Source: Adiantum capillus-veneris
Lineage: Eukaryota > Streptophyta > Polypodiopsida > Polypodiales > Pteridaceae
DNA length: 64,000 nucleotides
Direction: 5' to 3'
NCBI GenBank assembly: GCA_014529385.2
Contig: CM043946.1
Span: forward strand, 38,951,558-39,015,557
The stretch's first letter is position 1; each line of letters opens with the position of its first letter. A program made the position numbers and the translations under genes. Below are positions 43,965-55,953 of this stretch, one piece after another. The notes beneath the pieces were generated by a model, which saw nothing but the letters and a program-made list of their open reading frames with translations, was not told where the DNA came from and made no database searches.

Positions 43965-45240
43965 TGATCCGAGCCTATCACAAATTTTTGTTTATCATAT
44001 TTTGTTGGTTTTCCTTGCTTCTAGAGGTTTACAATAAAAGAAAGAGTGAGAACAACCTCTTGGAAAAAAATTTAAAAAATGATTTTTTCTTGACTAGTTC
44101 ACCGGAGGTGAAAGGTAGAGGGAGAACCTAGTGGTAAAGGGAAGGGAAAATATGTAAATGTGAAAAGAAAAGATATGATGTGGTTGTGGAGCCATGCACC
44201 CATGATTCAAGGGTCATGAGTGGCTCATATCATCATGGCTTTGGAGCCATATGATGATTCAAACAAATGGGACCCAAGTGGAAGACTTGGTAAAGGAAGA
44301 AACCAAGCACATGATTTTGTTGAATTTTTAAAAAATACTTCCACTCCGATCCAAGAAAAGTTGTCTTCATCAAAGTTGTAACTAACGAGCTGAAAATTCT
44401 GGCCATATTTTTTTTATAATTTTTGCATCTACGCTCTAGGAGATATGGCCAAAATGGTGGACGGCAGTTTTTTCAACTGTGGTGGAGACCACCCCCCTAC
44501 CTTTACACACACACACCCTTCCTTTTCCACATTGAGACCTTCTTTTAAATCAGCCATTAGTCTTCTCACCCTCCTCTCCTTCCTCCTCTCTCTCAAGCTC
44601 AAAAACCCATCAAAGTTCCTCTTCTAATCACCTCTCAAGTCATGCTTAATCTTGTTGTAATTCATAAGTTCTCACTCAACCCCTTTCTATTATTACTAGA
44701 TATGTATTGATCTTATGTAGATTCTTTACATTTTAAAATAAGGAAGCTCTTGGACTCAAGCTATGGAGGAAGGAGTGAAGACAACACAAGTGATGATGGA
44801 GCTAATTGGTCAACAAATCACTTGGAAGGAGCTTCTTCATTGGTTGAATGTCCCTAATCAAGCTTCATTTGTACAAATTACACTTGTATCTTAACCTCAC
44901 TCCTAATCACTCTCTTTCCTATATAAAGAGGCCTTCCCCTTTGTAATTTCAAGCCTCCCTCAGCCCATTGAGCCTTTGTATCACTCACCATGAGCCCATA
45001 AGCTCATTCATTCACTCTATTCTTGCACATTCTAGAGTGCAAATTGTTTCATGCTAGTAACCTCTCCTCCTCTTACTTATGTTAATTAAGAGAAATGTTT
45101 TATATGCGTGTGAGAGTGCTTGATGTGATCTTGGCTAATCCTTGAGTGATTGTTTGGTAATCTATATGCTATTTTTGTTGGGAGTGTTTGAAGTCATCCA
45201 TTCCTTGTACACACGCCACGGTTAATGCTTCATTCATAGT

Positions 45241-45317
<77 letters not shown>

Positions 45318-45455
45318 GTCTCTCTGTCTCTCTGTCTTCGTGTAGCGGTCCTAGTTCACGCTTCCAAGACTAGGTGGTGCCCTCATCTCATTTCCCTTGT
45401 GGCGCAATGGAGTTTGTTTTGGTGTAGAGGCCGCCATTCCAAATTTCCTTCGTCA
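43965..45455 (+). repeat. E1b 3' LTR (1491 bp)
   Basis: Its CT tract (45243-45314) has a few CTGT interruptions not seen in the 5' LTR. It is otherwise nearly identical. Confidence 0.95.
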
Positions 45456-45568
45456 ACATGTATAGCTTAGTATTTGGCATTTTGCGTATGAGCTGTTAGG
45501 TTTTCTATATGGCTATGTGTAAGCCAAGTAGAGAAGGAGTGCCAACCAGATATCTAATCAAGGCATAT
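45456..45568 (+). repeat. C1-type LTR fragment between E1b and C2
   Basis: It matches the reverse complement of about 28503-28614. It starts with the ACAT duplication of E1b and ends with CATAT, the left target copy of C2. Confidence 0.85.
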
Positions 45569-45836
45569 TGAAGGGGAGGAGCCAGGAGCACAGTGAAAGA
45601 GGAAGAGGAATACGCACGCACACACACTTACACACACCACCATAGCCACACACACAGGTTGGAGTGGGAGAGCCAACACGTACTGTGTGCCCCCTTTGTT
45701 TCTTCTCTATCTTATGCACTAAGACACAATACACATTGTACTTAGTGTTAGTGGCTCACACAAGTGTATAGTTGTACACTTAGGGTTAGTAGCAGTTAGT
45801 GATGGGTGGTCAGACACATGGCCATTAAACCTAACA
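45569..45836 (-). repeat. C2 3' LTR (268 bp)
   Basis: It matches 47843-48120 and contains a CA tract. Confidence 0.9.
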
Positions 45837-45921
45837 TTCTCCCACTTGATGGCCAATGTGGAAGACCACAAGAATGGAAGAGAACCACTCTTCACCGAAT
45901 GCCCATCAACTCACAATAGTG

Positions 45922-46800
45922 CTAAAATTGATGGCTAGAGAGACTTTTAGTGAGTGCCTCTGCTGTCTTCTCTGACGTAGGAATCGTCACTAAATCAAGG
46001 CTCTTGTTTGCCAGGCATTCATGACTAAAGTGATAATGCACATCAATGTGTTTCATCCTCGAATGAAACACTACTTGGATTGGTAGCCAAGGCAATAGCA
46101 CTCTGACTGCCACAATGAAGAACTGGTGTACGCTGCTCCAATCCAAGATCTTTCACTAGGCGAGCAAGCCAAATAGATTCTTTGCATGCCTCACTCAATG
46201 CAACATACTCTTCCTACTCTGTGGTAGAAATGGATGTACAGTCTTGAAGAAGGGATCTCTAAGAAATAAAAAAACCAAAAAATGTGTAAATCCAACCTGT
46301 TGCTAATTTACGACTGACAACACAACCTGCATAATCACTGTCTACAAATACTTGAATGGATGACTCTCCATGACCATAGCATAAGGGTCTATCTGTAGTG
46401 CCACTCAAGTATCTAAGAATCGACTTGACAACATCCCAGTGCTTTTTACCAGGGTTAGATATAAATCTGCTGACAACTCCCACTGCATGTGCAGTGTCAA
46501 GTGTTGTAGCCACCATGGCATACATGAGACTACCACAAGCTGAAGCATAAGAAACCTTAACCATTTTAGATTTTCCTTATCAGATTTGGGACAATCGTTC
46601 TTGCTAAGTTTCAAATATGCAAGCAACGGTCATGAGTAATGCACATACCCAAAATGTGATTGGCTTCACCAAATCTTTCATGTCAAACTGACTTTTAGCT
46701 TGGTTTTCAAGTAAGCAATGTCCTTCTGGTAGAGTCTCCTTTGTATTTGGGACTATGTCAACCAAAATACGAGACAAAATGACCAAGTATGTCACTCACA
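45922..46800 (-). pseudogene. C2 reverse transcriptase C-terminus and RNase H remnants
   Basis: Pieces in several frames give F-D-M-K-D-L of RT (46680), Y-A-S-A-C-G-S-L-M-Y-A-M and G-K-K-H-W-x-x-V-K-x-I-L-R-Y-L (46564-46400), and F-V-D-S-D-Y-A-G of copia RNase H (about 46350). S-R-M-K-H-I-D-V and E-A-L-T-K-S-L of the RNase H end (46146-45922) follow. The gag, protease, integrase and catalytic RT parts are missing. Confidence 0.8.
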
Positions 46801-47842
46801 AATCATAAAAGAGGGCAATTACTCTCAAAAGCACATTGTACAGAGACCAATTGAGGTGCATAAACTGTCAAACTAACCATAGACTGCCAACTTGATGTCA
46901 AAAGCACCTATACCACTCTATACATGTCCTATTGCGAGGCCTCATAAGGGTTCCTTCAGCTACTTGTATCACCGAAGATATCTCCACATTTGAGAATACC
47001 CCAGATCAATGAAAACCTCATGCTATCGACCCTCAACAATGTAGGTTATGCAGCAAAACGTATAGCCAAGTCTCAGAAATGGCTATCATCCATACCAAGT
47101 CTCAGAAATGGTCGGGACTACCGTACTAGCCAAAAGATGGCTCCACAAAAGCGTACAATGGCAGTATCCACAAAGACATGCAAGTTTGTCATGACGCTCA
47201 AACAGGTGCCAAAAGAATGTGCATGCAAAGAAATATCCTTGCGGGGAGTCAAACCGCTCTCAAAAGAGCTCAAACACTGTCAAAAGTGCCAACATATGCA
47301 TGTACGCATAAGAAATTGCTCCCACTGGAACTAGAATATCGCAAGAACTGAAAATTGTAGCCTGTGAGTCGATGCCGATGCCGTAGCCAAAGCCGGAATC
47401 GAGTCTGAGAAGCACTGAGAAAGCTAACCAAGCCGCTCTATGTACCTGTAGCTGTACCTGTAGTCCAAGAAGACAATGTTGTCAAACTCCCACTCTATGT
47501 GTGTGTATGATTCCACTCCAAAAGAGGCTACACACTCTTGAATGAGTCGTGGGCTCTCGTAGATGGAAGAGAATGCAACAATGGTACCTGTAATGGCTAT
47601 GGAAGCTCCGTAGCACAAACTACCAAAAGAGGGCTGAAAAATGCAACTCCTGAACTGTAGCTCAAATGGGGTTTTTGATGGCACGAATGGCTCCAAAAGG
47701 GGGGTAAAAGGTTAGGACGCCTGGTGAAAATGCTCTTGGAATGCTGAATATGCCAATGTCGAAATTGGAACCCTGTTTGCACTCTTGAAAGTGCGTGTGC
47801 ATGCGAAAATGATTTTGGGAATGAAACCGCTCTGATACCAGA
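46801..47842 (-). other. C2 leader and unassigned internal sequence
   Basis: The segment joins the RT remnant to the primer site (47829-47842). It has a short direct repeat around 47070-47115 ('aagtctcagaaatgg' twice). No coding domain is visible. Confidence 0.5.
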
Positions 47843-48120
47843 TGAAGGGGAGGAGCCGGGAGCACAGCAAAAGAGGAAGAGGAATACACACGCATACACT
47901 CACACACACACACACACACCACCATAGCCACACACACACAGGTTGGAGGGGGAGAGCCAACACGTACTATGTGCCCCCTTTCTTTCTTATCTATCTTATG
48001 TACTAAGGCACAATATACATTGTACTTAGTGTTAGTGGCTCACACAAGTGTATAGCTATACACTTAGGGCTAGTAGCAGTTAGTGATGGGCGGTTGGCCA
48101 CATGGCCATTAAACCTAACA
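47843..48120 (-). repeat. C2 5' LTR (278 bp)
   Basis: It is the partner of 45569-45836, with a slightly longer CA tract (47898-47920). Confidence 0.9.
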
Positions 48121-48225
48121 CTTATAAAATAAAACCCTCCATGTACATATTTTATGCTAAGTTGTAGAGATATTGGATTGTACATTATTGCATATTGAGT
48201 TTGAAACTCTCTCTATGAAAAGAAA
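48121..48225 (+). repeat. Right piece of C1-type LTR fragment
   Basis: It matches the reverse complement of about 28400-28505, beginning with the CTTAT copy of C2's target. The match ends after the CTCTCTCTATG words. Confidence 0.75.
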
Positions 48226-48310
48226 AGCCACATCTTTGCTAATAAATAAGGGGGAGAAGATCACCAATCTAGACTAGATGGCTCAGATGATGTTTGATCA
48301 CCACAATCAA

Positions 48311-48640
48311 TGAGGCCAATACTAAATTGTTTGAGGCAACAACAAGTTTGGTGGACAAAGGTAGAGAAGGCTACTTGGAGAGAGCGTTTACCTTAGAGGA
48401 ATGCTGGCTTGCATTGAAGAAGATGGGCAAAGAGAAATCGCCAGGCTGGGATGGGATTACCACTCCTTTCTAACTATGATTAACAAGGCATTCATCTATG
48501 GCAAGCTTGAGCCAAGTGTGGAGAAGGGGCTAATCAAGCTCATTCCTAAGCAGACTACGTGTTCTTAGCTTAAACACTGGAGGCCAATGACCATGTTGAT
48601 TACCCTCCCTAAGCAGATTTTCTCATTCTCATCTTCAACA
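48311..48640 (+). pseudogene. LINE reverse transcriptase N-terminal fragment
   Basis: The frame from about 48311 gives K-S-P-G-W-D-G, the conserved start of LINE RT. After a break come N-K-A-F-I-Y-G-K-L, G-L-I-K-L-I-P-K and H-W-R-P-M-T, the next RT blocks. A stop lies between. A short imperfect duplication follows at about 48540-48655. Only this part of the RT is left. Confidence 0.75.
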
Positions 48641-48649
48641 ATGGAGGCC

Positions 48650-48950
48650 AATCACCATGGTGACCGACCACTGGCCATTGACTTTTGACCACCACCAACC
48701 ATTGACTACTGACCATGGCCAGACCACGGCCAACCGACCAAATGACCGACTGTTGTTTGACCACTTTTTGACCGCCGCCCGACCATAATATTTTGACGAA
48801 AAGGAATATTCCGACAAAGCTTGAAATTTTTGGTTTCTGGCGAGTGATTTTTCTTCACGTACGATGGATTCTCCTCATAACGGGGGCCTTACAAATGTGC
48901 GTTTTTAATACAAAAAATTACAAGGGGTAAATCAGGCTCCATACTTAACA
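48650..48950 (-). repeat. LTR-A: partial C3-type LTR
   Basis: It matches the last ~250 bases (on +) of LTR-C (to 55187) and LTR-B (to 50176), including the 'cgagtgatttttcttcac' word and the terminal ATACTTAACA. It is rich in GGCCA/TGACC words. Confidence 0.8.
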
Positions 48951-49675
48951 AATAAGACGCCTTCCAAAAGCAACTACATATCATGTCAAGGAAAATGGGA
49001 GTTAAGTGTTGTACAATGAGAAATGATTTACCTAGCTAGCATTTACTACTTTGGCTTTCAAATACTTCATAAAATAAAAGAGTGTCGGTGTTATAGTTTT
49101 TAGACATGCCAGCCTTGCGAGGGAAAGATTGAGAAAAGCCAAAGATTAAGTTTCCTTATATACATTGATATAGTCTTCATTACGACTCAAAGACCTGAGG
49201 TTGTGAAAACCAAAAGAGGGTGAAACTGTTGTGTTAGATTGAGATGGTTACACTATTGGCTATTGAGATCATATTTTTTAGGCTTGAAATAAAGCAAAGG
49301 GTGGTTCATTTGAGGGAAATGAGAAGTGCTATTTTAGATTGCGGCTTTGGACACATGAGCTTAGGTGGTGTGTGCAGAATTATATCACCATTAAAATGTG
49401 GACATCTAGATACTGATTTCAACATCTTTGTCCAGACGGAGGCCCTTGCATTTATGCTACATAAGACATTGCTTTTTGACATAGAACTCTTAACGATTTT
49501 TTCCATAGGTTGCCTAAAGGATTGTTTATCTTGATAATTTCTTCCACATAAAGAGATCAAGGCCATGCAACTAAGAATATCTTTACTAGAGAAGATACCA
49601 ACAAGGATCAACTGTCAAAATTTTATTACTTATACATTTTGTTAGAGACGATTTGTATCACTCCCTTCCAATTAC

Positions 49676-49721
<46 letters not shown>

Positions 49722-49767
49722 AATTACAACTCCTTATGGGATTGAATATTCCCATAGGGAGAGAAGA
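48951..49767. repeat. H1: unclassified ~0.8 kb direct repeat
   Basis: It is about 90% similar by eye to H2 (55188-55992), in the same orientation, and each follows directly on the end of a C3-type LTR. It ends in a GA tract (49680-49718) and then joins LTR-B. No coding domain is recognised. Confidence 0.75.
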
Positions 49768-50176
49768 GGCCTCCTTTTATAGGCCAAAAAGGCTGCCCTC
49801 TCTCATGAGAAGCAGTCGTGTGTAGCCACCCTTGTGTTGACAAGTCCAAATTGGACCCTACAATCCACCCATGTGTGGCCACCCTTGAGAAGACAAGTCT
49901 GCCTTTGAAACTGGCCATCGGCCAACCGGCCATTTTTCAACCACTTTTTGACCACCGTTCGGTCACTATTTTTGCAAAAAAGAATATTCTGGCCATAACC
50001 ATAATATTTCGCGGAGCCAGTCTCGAGCTTTCCTTGAGACTGACCGTGAATTTTTTTTGTTTTCAACGAGTGATTTTTCTTCACGCACGATGGCTTCTCC
50101 TCATAACGGGGGCCTTATAAATGTGCATTTTTAATACAGATAATTACAAGGGGTAAATATGGCTCCATACTTAACA
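49768..50176 (-). repeat. C3 3' LTR-B, truncated
   Basis: It matches LTR-C from its 'agaagaggcctcc' word to the TTAACA end. The sequence on its left is H1, not LTR. Confidence 0.8.
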
Positions 50177-50282
50177 ATTTTCCACTTAGAGACTGACCTC
50201 CAAACCAACCTGTGACTGCTTTCTATCCTAGCTTCTTATCCTTTAATGCCGATTGAAGATGAACAAAATCTCAACAAGATTT

Positions 50283-52266
50283 TCACTTGTATGCACCTTT
50301 CCTAACTTTAGTTGTCCCTCTTCCAAAAGAGTGTGTATCAAAGTAATGCCTCACCTCAATGTGCTTTGTCCTTGAATGAAAGGCTGAGTTCTTTTTAAGA
50401 TGGATAGCACTTTGGCTATTACTGTATAAGAGACAATTTTCTTGTTTGAATCCAAGCTCTTCTAAGAATCTGTGAAGCCACATAAGCTCTTTGCTTGCCT
50501 TTGTCATTGCTACATATTCTGCATCTGTGTGGTAGAAAGTGAAACCATTTTCTGTACCTTTGAAGCCCAACTTACTGTTGTGCCTCCAATTGTGAAGATA
50601 TAGCCAGTAATGCTCCTTTGAGTGTCTTTGTCACCTGCCATATCTGCATCAACATACCCTTGCAAGAAAATGTCAGTACCTCCAAAATAGAAAGCATTCA
50701 TGGTTGTCCACGTTAGATACCTAAGAATTCAATTCACAGCTTGCCAATGCTCTTAACCTAGATTATTCATGAACCTACTTACAACTCCCACTGCATGTGC
50801 AATGTCTAGCCTTGTCAAGACCATAGCATACATAAGAGAACCTACCACTACAGCATATGGAACTTTAGACATATAGGCTATCTCCGCTTGTGTCTTTGGA
50901 AGCATGTCCTTGGTTACTTTAAATTGGCCAGGCAAAGGTGTAGAAACCATTTTTTCATTTTGCATTGCAAACCTTTCTAGTAGCTTCTTGATTTAATCCT
51001 CTTGAGATAGATTTATTGTCTTCTTAGTCATGTTCCTTCCAAGTATCCTCTTTGCAGCACCTAAATCTTTCATTGAAAAAGATTTAGACAACTCCTCTTT
51101 TAGGTCTTTGATATCTTGCACGTTAGCACTTGCAATCAACATGTCATCAACATACAACATTAGGATGATGAACTTCCCATCTCCCAATTTCTTTGTCTAA
51201 ACGTAGTGATCTGAGTTTCATCTTTTGAATACGTGATCTAGCATCCATCGATCGAACTTCAAGTACCATTGTCTTGATGCTTGCTTTAAACCATATAGGC
51301 TCTTCTTTAATCTACAAACCATTTTCTCCTTACCCCTTACTTCATACCCCTTTGGTTGAAGCATGTAAATTTCCTCCTATAAGTCACCATGAGGGAATGC
51401 CATATTTACATCCATTTGCTTGAGATCTCAATCATGAACAGCCACAAGGCTTAAGACAAGCCTAATTGAGTTCATTTTTACAACATGACAAAATATTTCA
51501 TTGAAGTCAATACCTTTCTTCTGAGAAAATCCTTTTACCACAAGCCTAAACTTGTACCTTTTCTTCCCACCTTCTTCTTTCTTCAGCTTGTACACCCATT
51601 TGTTCTGAAGTTCCTGATTACCTTTAGGCAACTCAACCAACTCCCATGTTTGGTTGCGATGTAATGAGTCCATGTCTACTTGCATGTTGTTTATCCATTC
51701 TTCTTTGGATTCGTGTTGCATAGCTTCCTCGTATGATTCTGTCTCTCCATAATCTGAGGTCAAGAGATGGTTGAAAGAAGGAATTAACCTTTCTAGAGGT
51801 CTACTTGCTCTTGTAGATCTTTGGTGAATAGGTTGAGGCTCCTCATTTGGTTGATGTTGTTGTTCATTGTTACGGTTTGCACTCCTTGAGTCTTCATCGT
51901 CCTCAAGTTCCATGTACTTATCACCTGTTTGTTTTGTTTGTTTTCTTTCCAAGTAATCTTTGTACATATTTTGTTCATTGAAAATTACATCCCTACTTCT
52001 AAATATTTTACCCTCTTCAAGATTCCATAGGTGATACCCAAAGTCACCTTTTCGATTGCCAATGAAGAAACACTTTTTGGACTTTGCATCTATCTTTGAC
52101 CTTAGGCTTCTATCTATGTGCATGAAAGCCTCACACCCAAACACTTTGAGAAATGAATAATTCACCGGTTTACCTGTCCATGCCTCTTCTAGAACTCCCC
52201 CATCCAATGTCGTGGAGGGTGACCAGTTGATTAAGTACACAGACGTACTTACTGCTTCCGCCCAAA
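50283..52266 (-). pseudogene. C3 integrase C-terminus, reverse transcriptase, RNase H
   Basis: The part 52240-51428 is open: the integrase C-terminus (Y-L-I-N-W-S-P, V-F-G-C-E-A-F), a Gln/Glu-rich linker, and RT fingers (W-E-L-V-E-L-P, N-K-W-V-Y-K-L-K). After stops and shifts the palm with Y-V-D-D-M appears at 51187-50993. RT C-terminal blocks follow at 50965-50753, and RNase H (Y-V-D-A-D-M-A-G and the S-R-T-K-H-I-E-V block) at 50701-50283. Frames change at least four times. Confidence 0.85.
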
Positions 52267-52527
52267 GCTCAAGTGGTAAGCTGCATGCTCGGGGGGTGCA
52301 CTATGTAATCATGTTAATGTTGTGAGTTCAAAAAGAGGGGCTTTAAAAATGCAAAATATTTAGAAAATTTATCAGAGATACATTAAAATAAGGGGGTTTT
52401 ATATTCAATTTTGGAAAAAATCCTCAAAATAAGGGGTCATTTTATTCATTCAGACATGTTAAAAAGAGGGGTTATTTTAATACCCTACAAATGCACGTTA
52501 TATAGGGGGTATTGAACGGTGAACCCC
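52267..52527 (+). mobile_element. S1: probable tRNA-derived SINE in C3 integrase
   Basis: The integrase frame of C3 stops at 52267 and resumes at about 52530, and the intervening ~260 bases are non-coding. At its left are a pol III box A-like AAGCTCAAGTGG (52265-52276) and, about 45 bases on, a box B-like GTGAGTTCAAAA (52322-52333). Imperfect flanks GCCCAAAG/CCCCAAGG (6 of 8) may be the target duplication. The body has several 'aagggg' words. There is no poly(A) tail. Confidence 0.5.
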
Positions 52528-53460
52528 CCAAGGTTGCATGTAGTCGCATGCTTTGTGCTTGCTCCATGATTGTCCTATTCATCCTTTTCAAAATCCCATT
52601 TTGTTGAGGTGTCCTTGGGTTGTCTTTTGCCTTCAAATGCCATTGCTAGCACAAAAGCTTTCAAAAGCTTGGCTTCAATACTCGCCTCCATTGTCAGATC
52701 TGAGTCATTTAACTTTGGTACCTGCTTCATTCTCCACAAAGGCTTTCCACCTTTGAAATATAGAAAACACATCGGATTTATTCTTCATAACATAAACCCA
52801 TGTTTTCCTATTTGCATCGTCTATTAATGTTACATAGCATAATGAGCCACAAAGGGCTGGTGTACTTGTAGGACCCCAGAGATTAGAATGAACCAACTCA
52901 AGTTTTTTATTTTTTCTTTCATTTCCTGATTTTAGAAATTTTACCCTCTTTTGTTTACCATAAAGACAATCTTCATAGATCTCTAAGTCCACTTCTTTCA
53001 AGCCTGGTAGAAGCTTCTTTGATTGAAGGATTTGCATTCCTTTGGCACTCATAAGCCCAAGCCGATAGTGCCACACCTCACTATCAACTTCTCTAGCTAT
53101 TGCACAAGTTGAAGATTGCGTGCTGAAAGTACACAAGTAAAGTGTATCGACCTTTTCTCCCTTGGCAACCACCAAAGATCCCTTTAAGATCTTCCACCGT
53201 TTGTTTCTGAATGCAATGTTGTGACCTTCATCGTCCAATTATCCTGTAGAGATCATTTTTTTGTGAAGAGAAGGGACATGCTTAACATATTTAAGCTTCC
53301 ATTCATTTTTGTTAGCAGTTTTGACACAAACTGTACCTTTGTCGACAATTTCACAAGCTTCATCATCTTCCTAGTATACATACCCAAAATTACCTTTGGT
53401 GTAATCTTGGAAATGTTGCTTGTGTGGTGTTGCCTGGAATGAAGCCTTGAAATCTACTAT
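52528..53460 (-). pseudogene. C3 protease remnant and integrase N-terminal half
   Basis: Part of the copia protease flap is legible at 53440-53240, but the D-S-G active site is gone. The pre-integrase zinc domain and core start are open at 53238-52705. The first catalytic position reads H-S-N in place of H-S-D. The second block (S-D-N-G-G-E-Y) is in another frame near 52690. The third, N-G-I-L-K-R-M-N, has Lys in place of Glu. S1 cuts the rest. Confidence 0.8.
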
Positions 53461-54327
53461 CTAGGAATTAGACACATTGTCTAATGAGAGAATTAGAGCA
53501 TCTTGCTCTACTTTACCTGCCACATTGGCCTCCGATGTTGGCTTTTTGTCTTGAGACTTCGACTCCTTCTTCTTGTTGGACCAGGAATCCTTCTTGACGT
53601 GGCCCTTCTTGCTGTAGTTCCAACATTCAAGAACTGACTTTGTGCGTGACTTGCTTCGCCTTGAGCGATCACGACCCCTTTTGGTTTTGAACCTCTTCTT
53701 AGGCCTTCCTCTTGTTTCCACTGATAGTGTAGCACTTGATGATTCTCCCGTGCTTCTCCTTTACATTTACTCACTTAGGAGAACACCCACAATTTCATCA
53801 AACTTAAGAGTATTTGTGCCAGAGATAGAATTACTTATAACCATCACAAGGTTATCCCAACTATCTGGTAGAGATGATAGTAATAGGAGAGCTCGCACTT
53901 CATCATCAAAATTGATTTCCATAAATCAAAGTTGACTTATGTGGGTGTTAAAGTCATTTAGGTGTTTTGCAACCAAACCATTCTATGTCATCTTTAGATT
54001 GAGCAAGAACTTCATGAGAAATACCTTATTGGATGCCGATGGTTTCTCGTAGAGGCCGTCAACAACTGACTTCATCAAGTCCTCCGTGGTCTTCATCTCC
54101 AAAACATTGAAGGCCACCATTGATGCCAAGCTTAACCACATTGTTCCCAGTGCCTTTTGGTCAAGGACAATCTAGGCTTCATCTGCCATCGTAACGGGCT
54201 TCTTTGCAAGACTGCCTAGTGGCAAATAAAGGTCCTTCTGGTAGAGATAGTTTTCAATCTGCATCTTCCAATGTTGGTAGTTTTTTCCGTTGAACTTCTC
54301 AATATTGAGCTTCTCTTCCTCCGCCAT
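53461..54327 (-). pseudogene. C3 gag, broken
   Basis: The ATG is at 54327, followed by a typical copia gag start (K-F-N-G-x-N-Y near residue 11). A stop in place of a Trp-like codon comes after about 57 codons, then further breaks. The zinc knuckle (about 53605) reads C-W-N-Y...H...S, so two of its Cys are lost. A very basic Arg/Lys stretch precedes it. Confidence 0.75.
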
Positions 54328-54397
54328 CACTCCCACTCGATTCAAGGAATCCTTTCCTTGAGATACTTTAGTTACAAAACCTTGCTCTGATACCAGT

Positions 54398-55187
54398 TGT
54401 TAGGAAATAAGACGTAGCTAAGTAGATAATTGAGTAGATTACTTAATGGAGAGAGATAATTTTCACACATGAGAGATTATAAAGTAAAGAGAGAGAGAGA
54501 GCACACACAATGTAAGTGGTTCACCCAATGTGGGCTACATCCACGGGAAAGCATCCACCCAATGGCTTTAGTACTTCAAAACAAGAAATACATTACAAAA
54601 GGATTATACTCCTTTGGAGCTCCCACCTTGATTCACTCTCAACACCTCACATCAACTTCACAATGCACCACAATGCTTCACAATCCATTTTTGTGTGTAG
54701 AAGAGGCCTCCTTGTATAGGCCAAAAGGGCTGCCCTCTCTCATGAGAGGGAGCCGTGCATAGACCCCCTTGTGTTGACAAGTCCAAATTGGACTCTCCAA
54801 TCCGCCCTTGTGTGGCCACTGCCATTGAAATTGGCCACCGGCCATTGAATTCGGCCACACATGGGCAGATTGGACCCTCCAGTCTGCCCATGTGTGGCCG
54901 CTACCATTGATAAGACAAGCCCGCCTTTGAAATTGGCCACCGGCCATTGAATTCGGTCACCGACCATTGGCCATTGACTACTAGCCACCGGCCAACCGGC
55001 TGGTTGTTTTCCGAGAGCACTTTTCGGCCACCGTCCGGCCATAATTTTCCGGCAAAGCCTGAAAATTTTGGTTTTTGGCGAGTGATTTTTCTTCATACAC
55101 AATGGTTTCTCCTCTTAATGGGGGCCTTACAAATGTGGTTTTTAATAGAAAAAATTACAAGGGGTAAATCAGGCTCCATAATTAACA
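54398..55187 (-). repeat. C3 5' LTR-C (790 bp)
   Basis: It runs from TGTTAGG (+, next to the primer site) to TTAACA. It has a short sense CT tract (54485-54502 on + as GA) and many GGCCACCGGCCATTGA-like words between 54810 and 55010. Confidence 0.82.
54852..54900. other. Strong hairpin in LTR-C
   Basis: Two 23-base arms (CGGCCACACATGGGCAG... and ...CTGCCCATGTGTGGCCG) pair with one mismatch around a three-base loop. It may be a regulatory or recombination-prone structure. Confidence 0.85.
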
Positions 55188-55908
55188 AACAAGACGCCTT
55201 TCAAAAGCAACTACATATCATGTCAAGGAAAATGGGAGTTAGGTGTTCTGCAATGGAAAATGCTTTACCTAAGTAGCACTTACTACTATGGCTTTCAAAT
55301 ACTCCATAAAATAAAAGAGTGTCGATGTTATAGTTTTTAGACATGCTAGCCTTGCGAGGGAAAGATTGAGAAAAGCCAAGAATAAGTTTCCTTATATACA
55401 TTGATATAGTCTTCATTACAACTCTAGGACCTGAGGTTGTGAAAACCAAAAGAGGGTGAAATTGTTGTGCTAGATTGAGATGGTTACACTATTGGCTATT
55501 GAAATCATATTTTTTAGGCTTGAAATAAAGCAAAGGGTGGTTCATTTGAGGGAAATGAGAAGTGTTATTTTAGAATGTGGCTTTGGACGCATGAGCTTAG
55601 GTGGTGTGTGTAGAATTATATTACCATTAAAATTTGAACATCTAGATACTGATTTCAACAAATTTGTTCAAACAGAGGCCCTTGCATTTGTGATACATAA
55701 GACATTTCTTTTTGACATAGAACTCTTGAAGATTTTTTCTATACAGAGGTATCGGTTGCCTAAAGGATTGTTTATCTTGATAATTTCTTCCACATAAAGA
55801 GATCAAGACCGTGCAACTAAGCATATCTTTACTAGAGAAGATACTAACAAGGATCAATTGTCAAAATTTTATTACTTATACATTTTTGTAGTCACTCCCT
55901 TCCAATTA

Positions 55909-55953
<45 letters not shown>

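Larger units (their letters stand above)
36254..45455 (+). mobile_element. E1b: second copy of the E1 Tat-like element, inverted relative to E1a
   Basis: The LTRs differ by about one substitution outside the CT tract. The target duplication is ACAT on both sides (36250-36253, 45456-45459), confirmed by the empty site in the C1 LTR near 28.6 kb. The internal order is as in E1a. It differs from E1a by scattered substitutions and has three stops (38089, 40068, 41292) and one 1-base deletion near 41870. Confidence 0.95.
45569..48120 (-). mobile_element. C2: deleted Ty1/copia element
   Basis: The LTRs at 45569-45836 and 47843-48120 begin TGTTAGG and end CCCTTCA in element orientation and are about 90% alike by eye. 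The primer site TGGTATCAGAGC is next to the right LTR, and the purine tract AAGTGGGAGAA is next to the left. Target copies CATAT/CTTAT differ at one base, and the empty site in the C1 LTR reads CTTAT. Only about 2.0 kb of internal DNA is left. Confidence 0.88.
49768..55187 (-). mobile_element. C3: decayed Ty1/copia element with SINE insertion
   Basis: In element orientation: 5' LTR-C (54398-55187), primer site ACTGGTATCAGAGC (54384-54397), gag, protease remnant, integrase, RT, RNase H, purine tract (about 50177-50190) and truncated 3' LTR-B (49768-50176). The order integrase before RT defines copia. Many stops, frameshifts and substituted catalytic residues show age. The left end is fused to H1, so no target duplication can be read. 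Confidence 0.85.

Noticed and set aside
48311-48640. LINE fragment at 48.3 kb as the missing ORF2 part of the LINE at 34-36 kb
   Set aside because: It is on the opposite strand and E1b and C2 lie between. Without an alignment of the two families the link is speculation.
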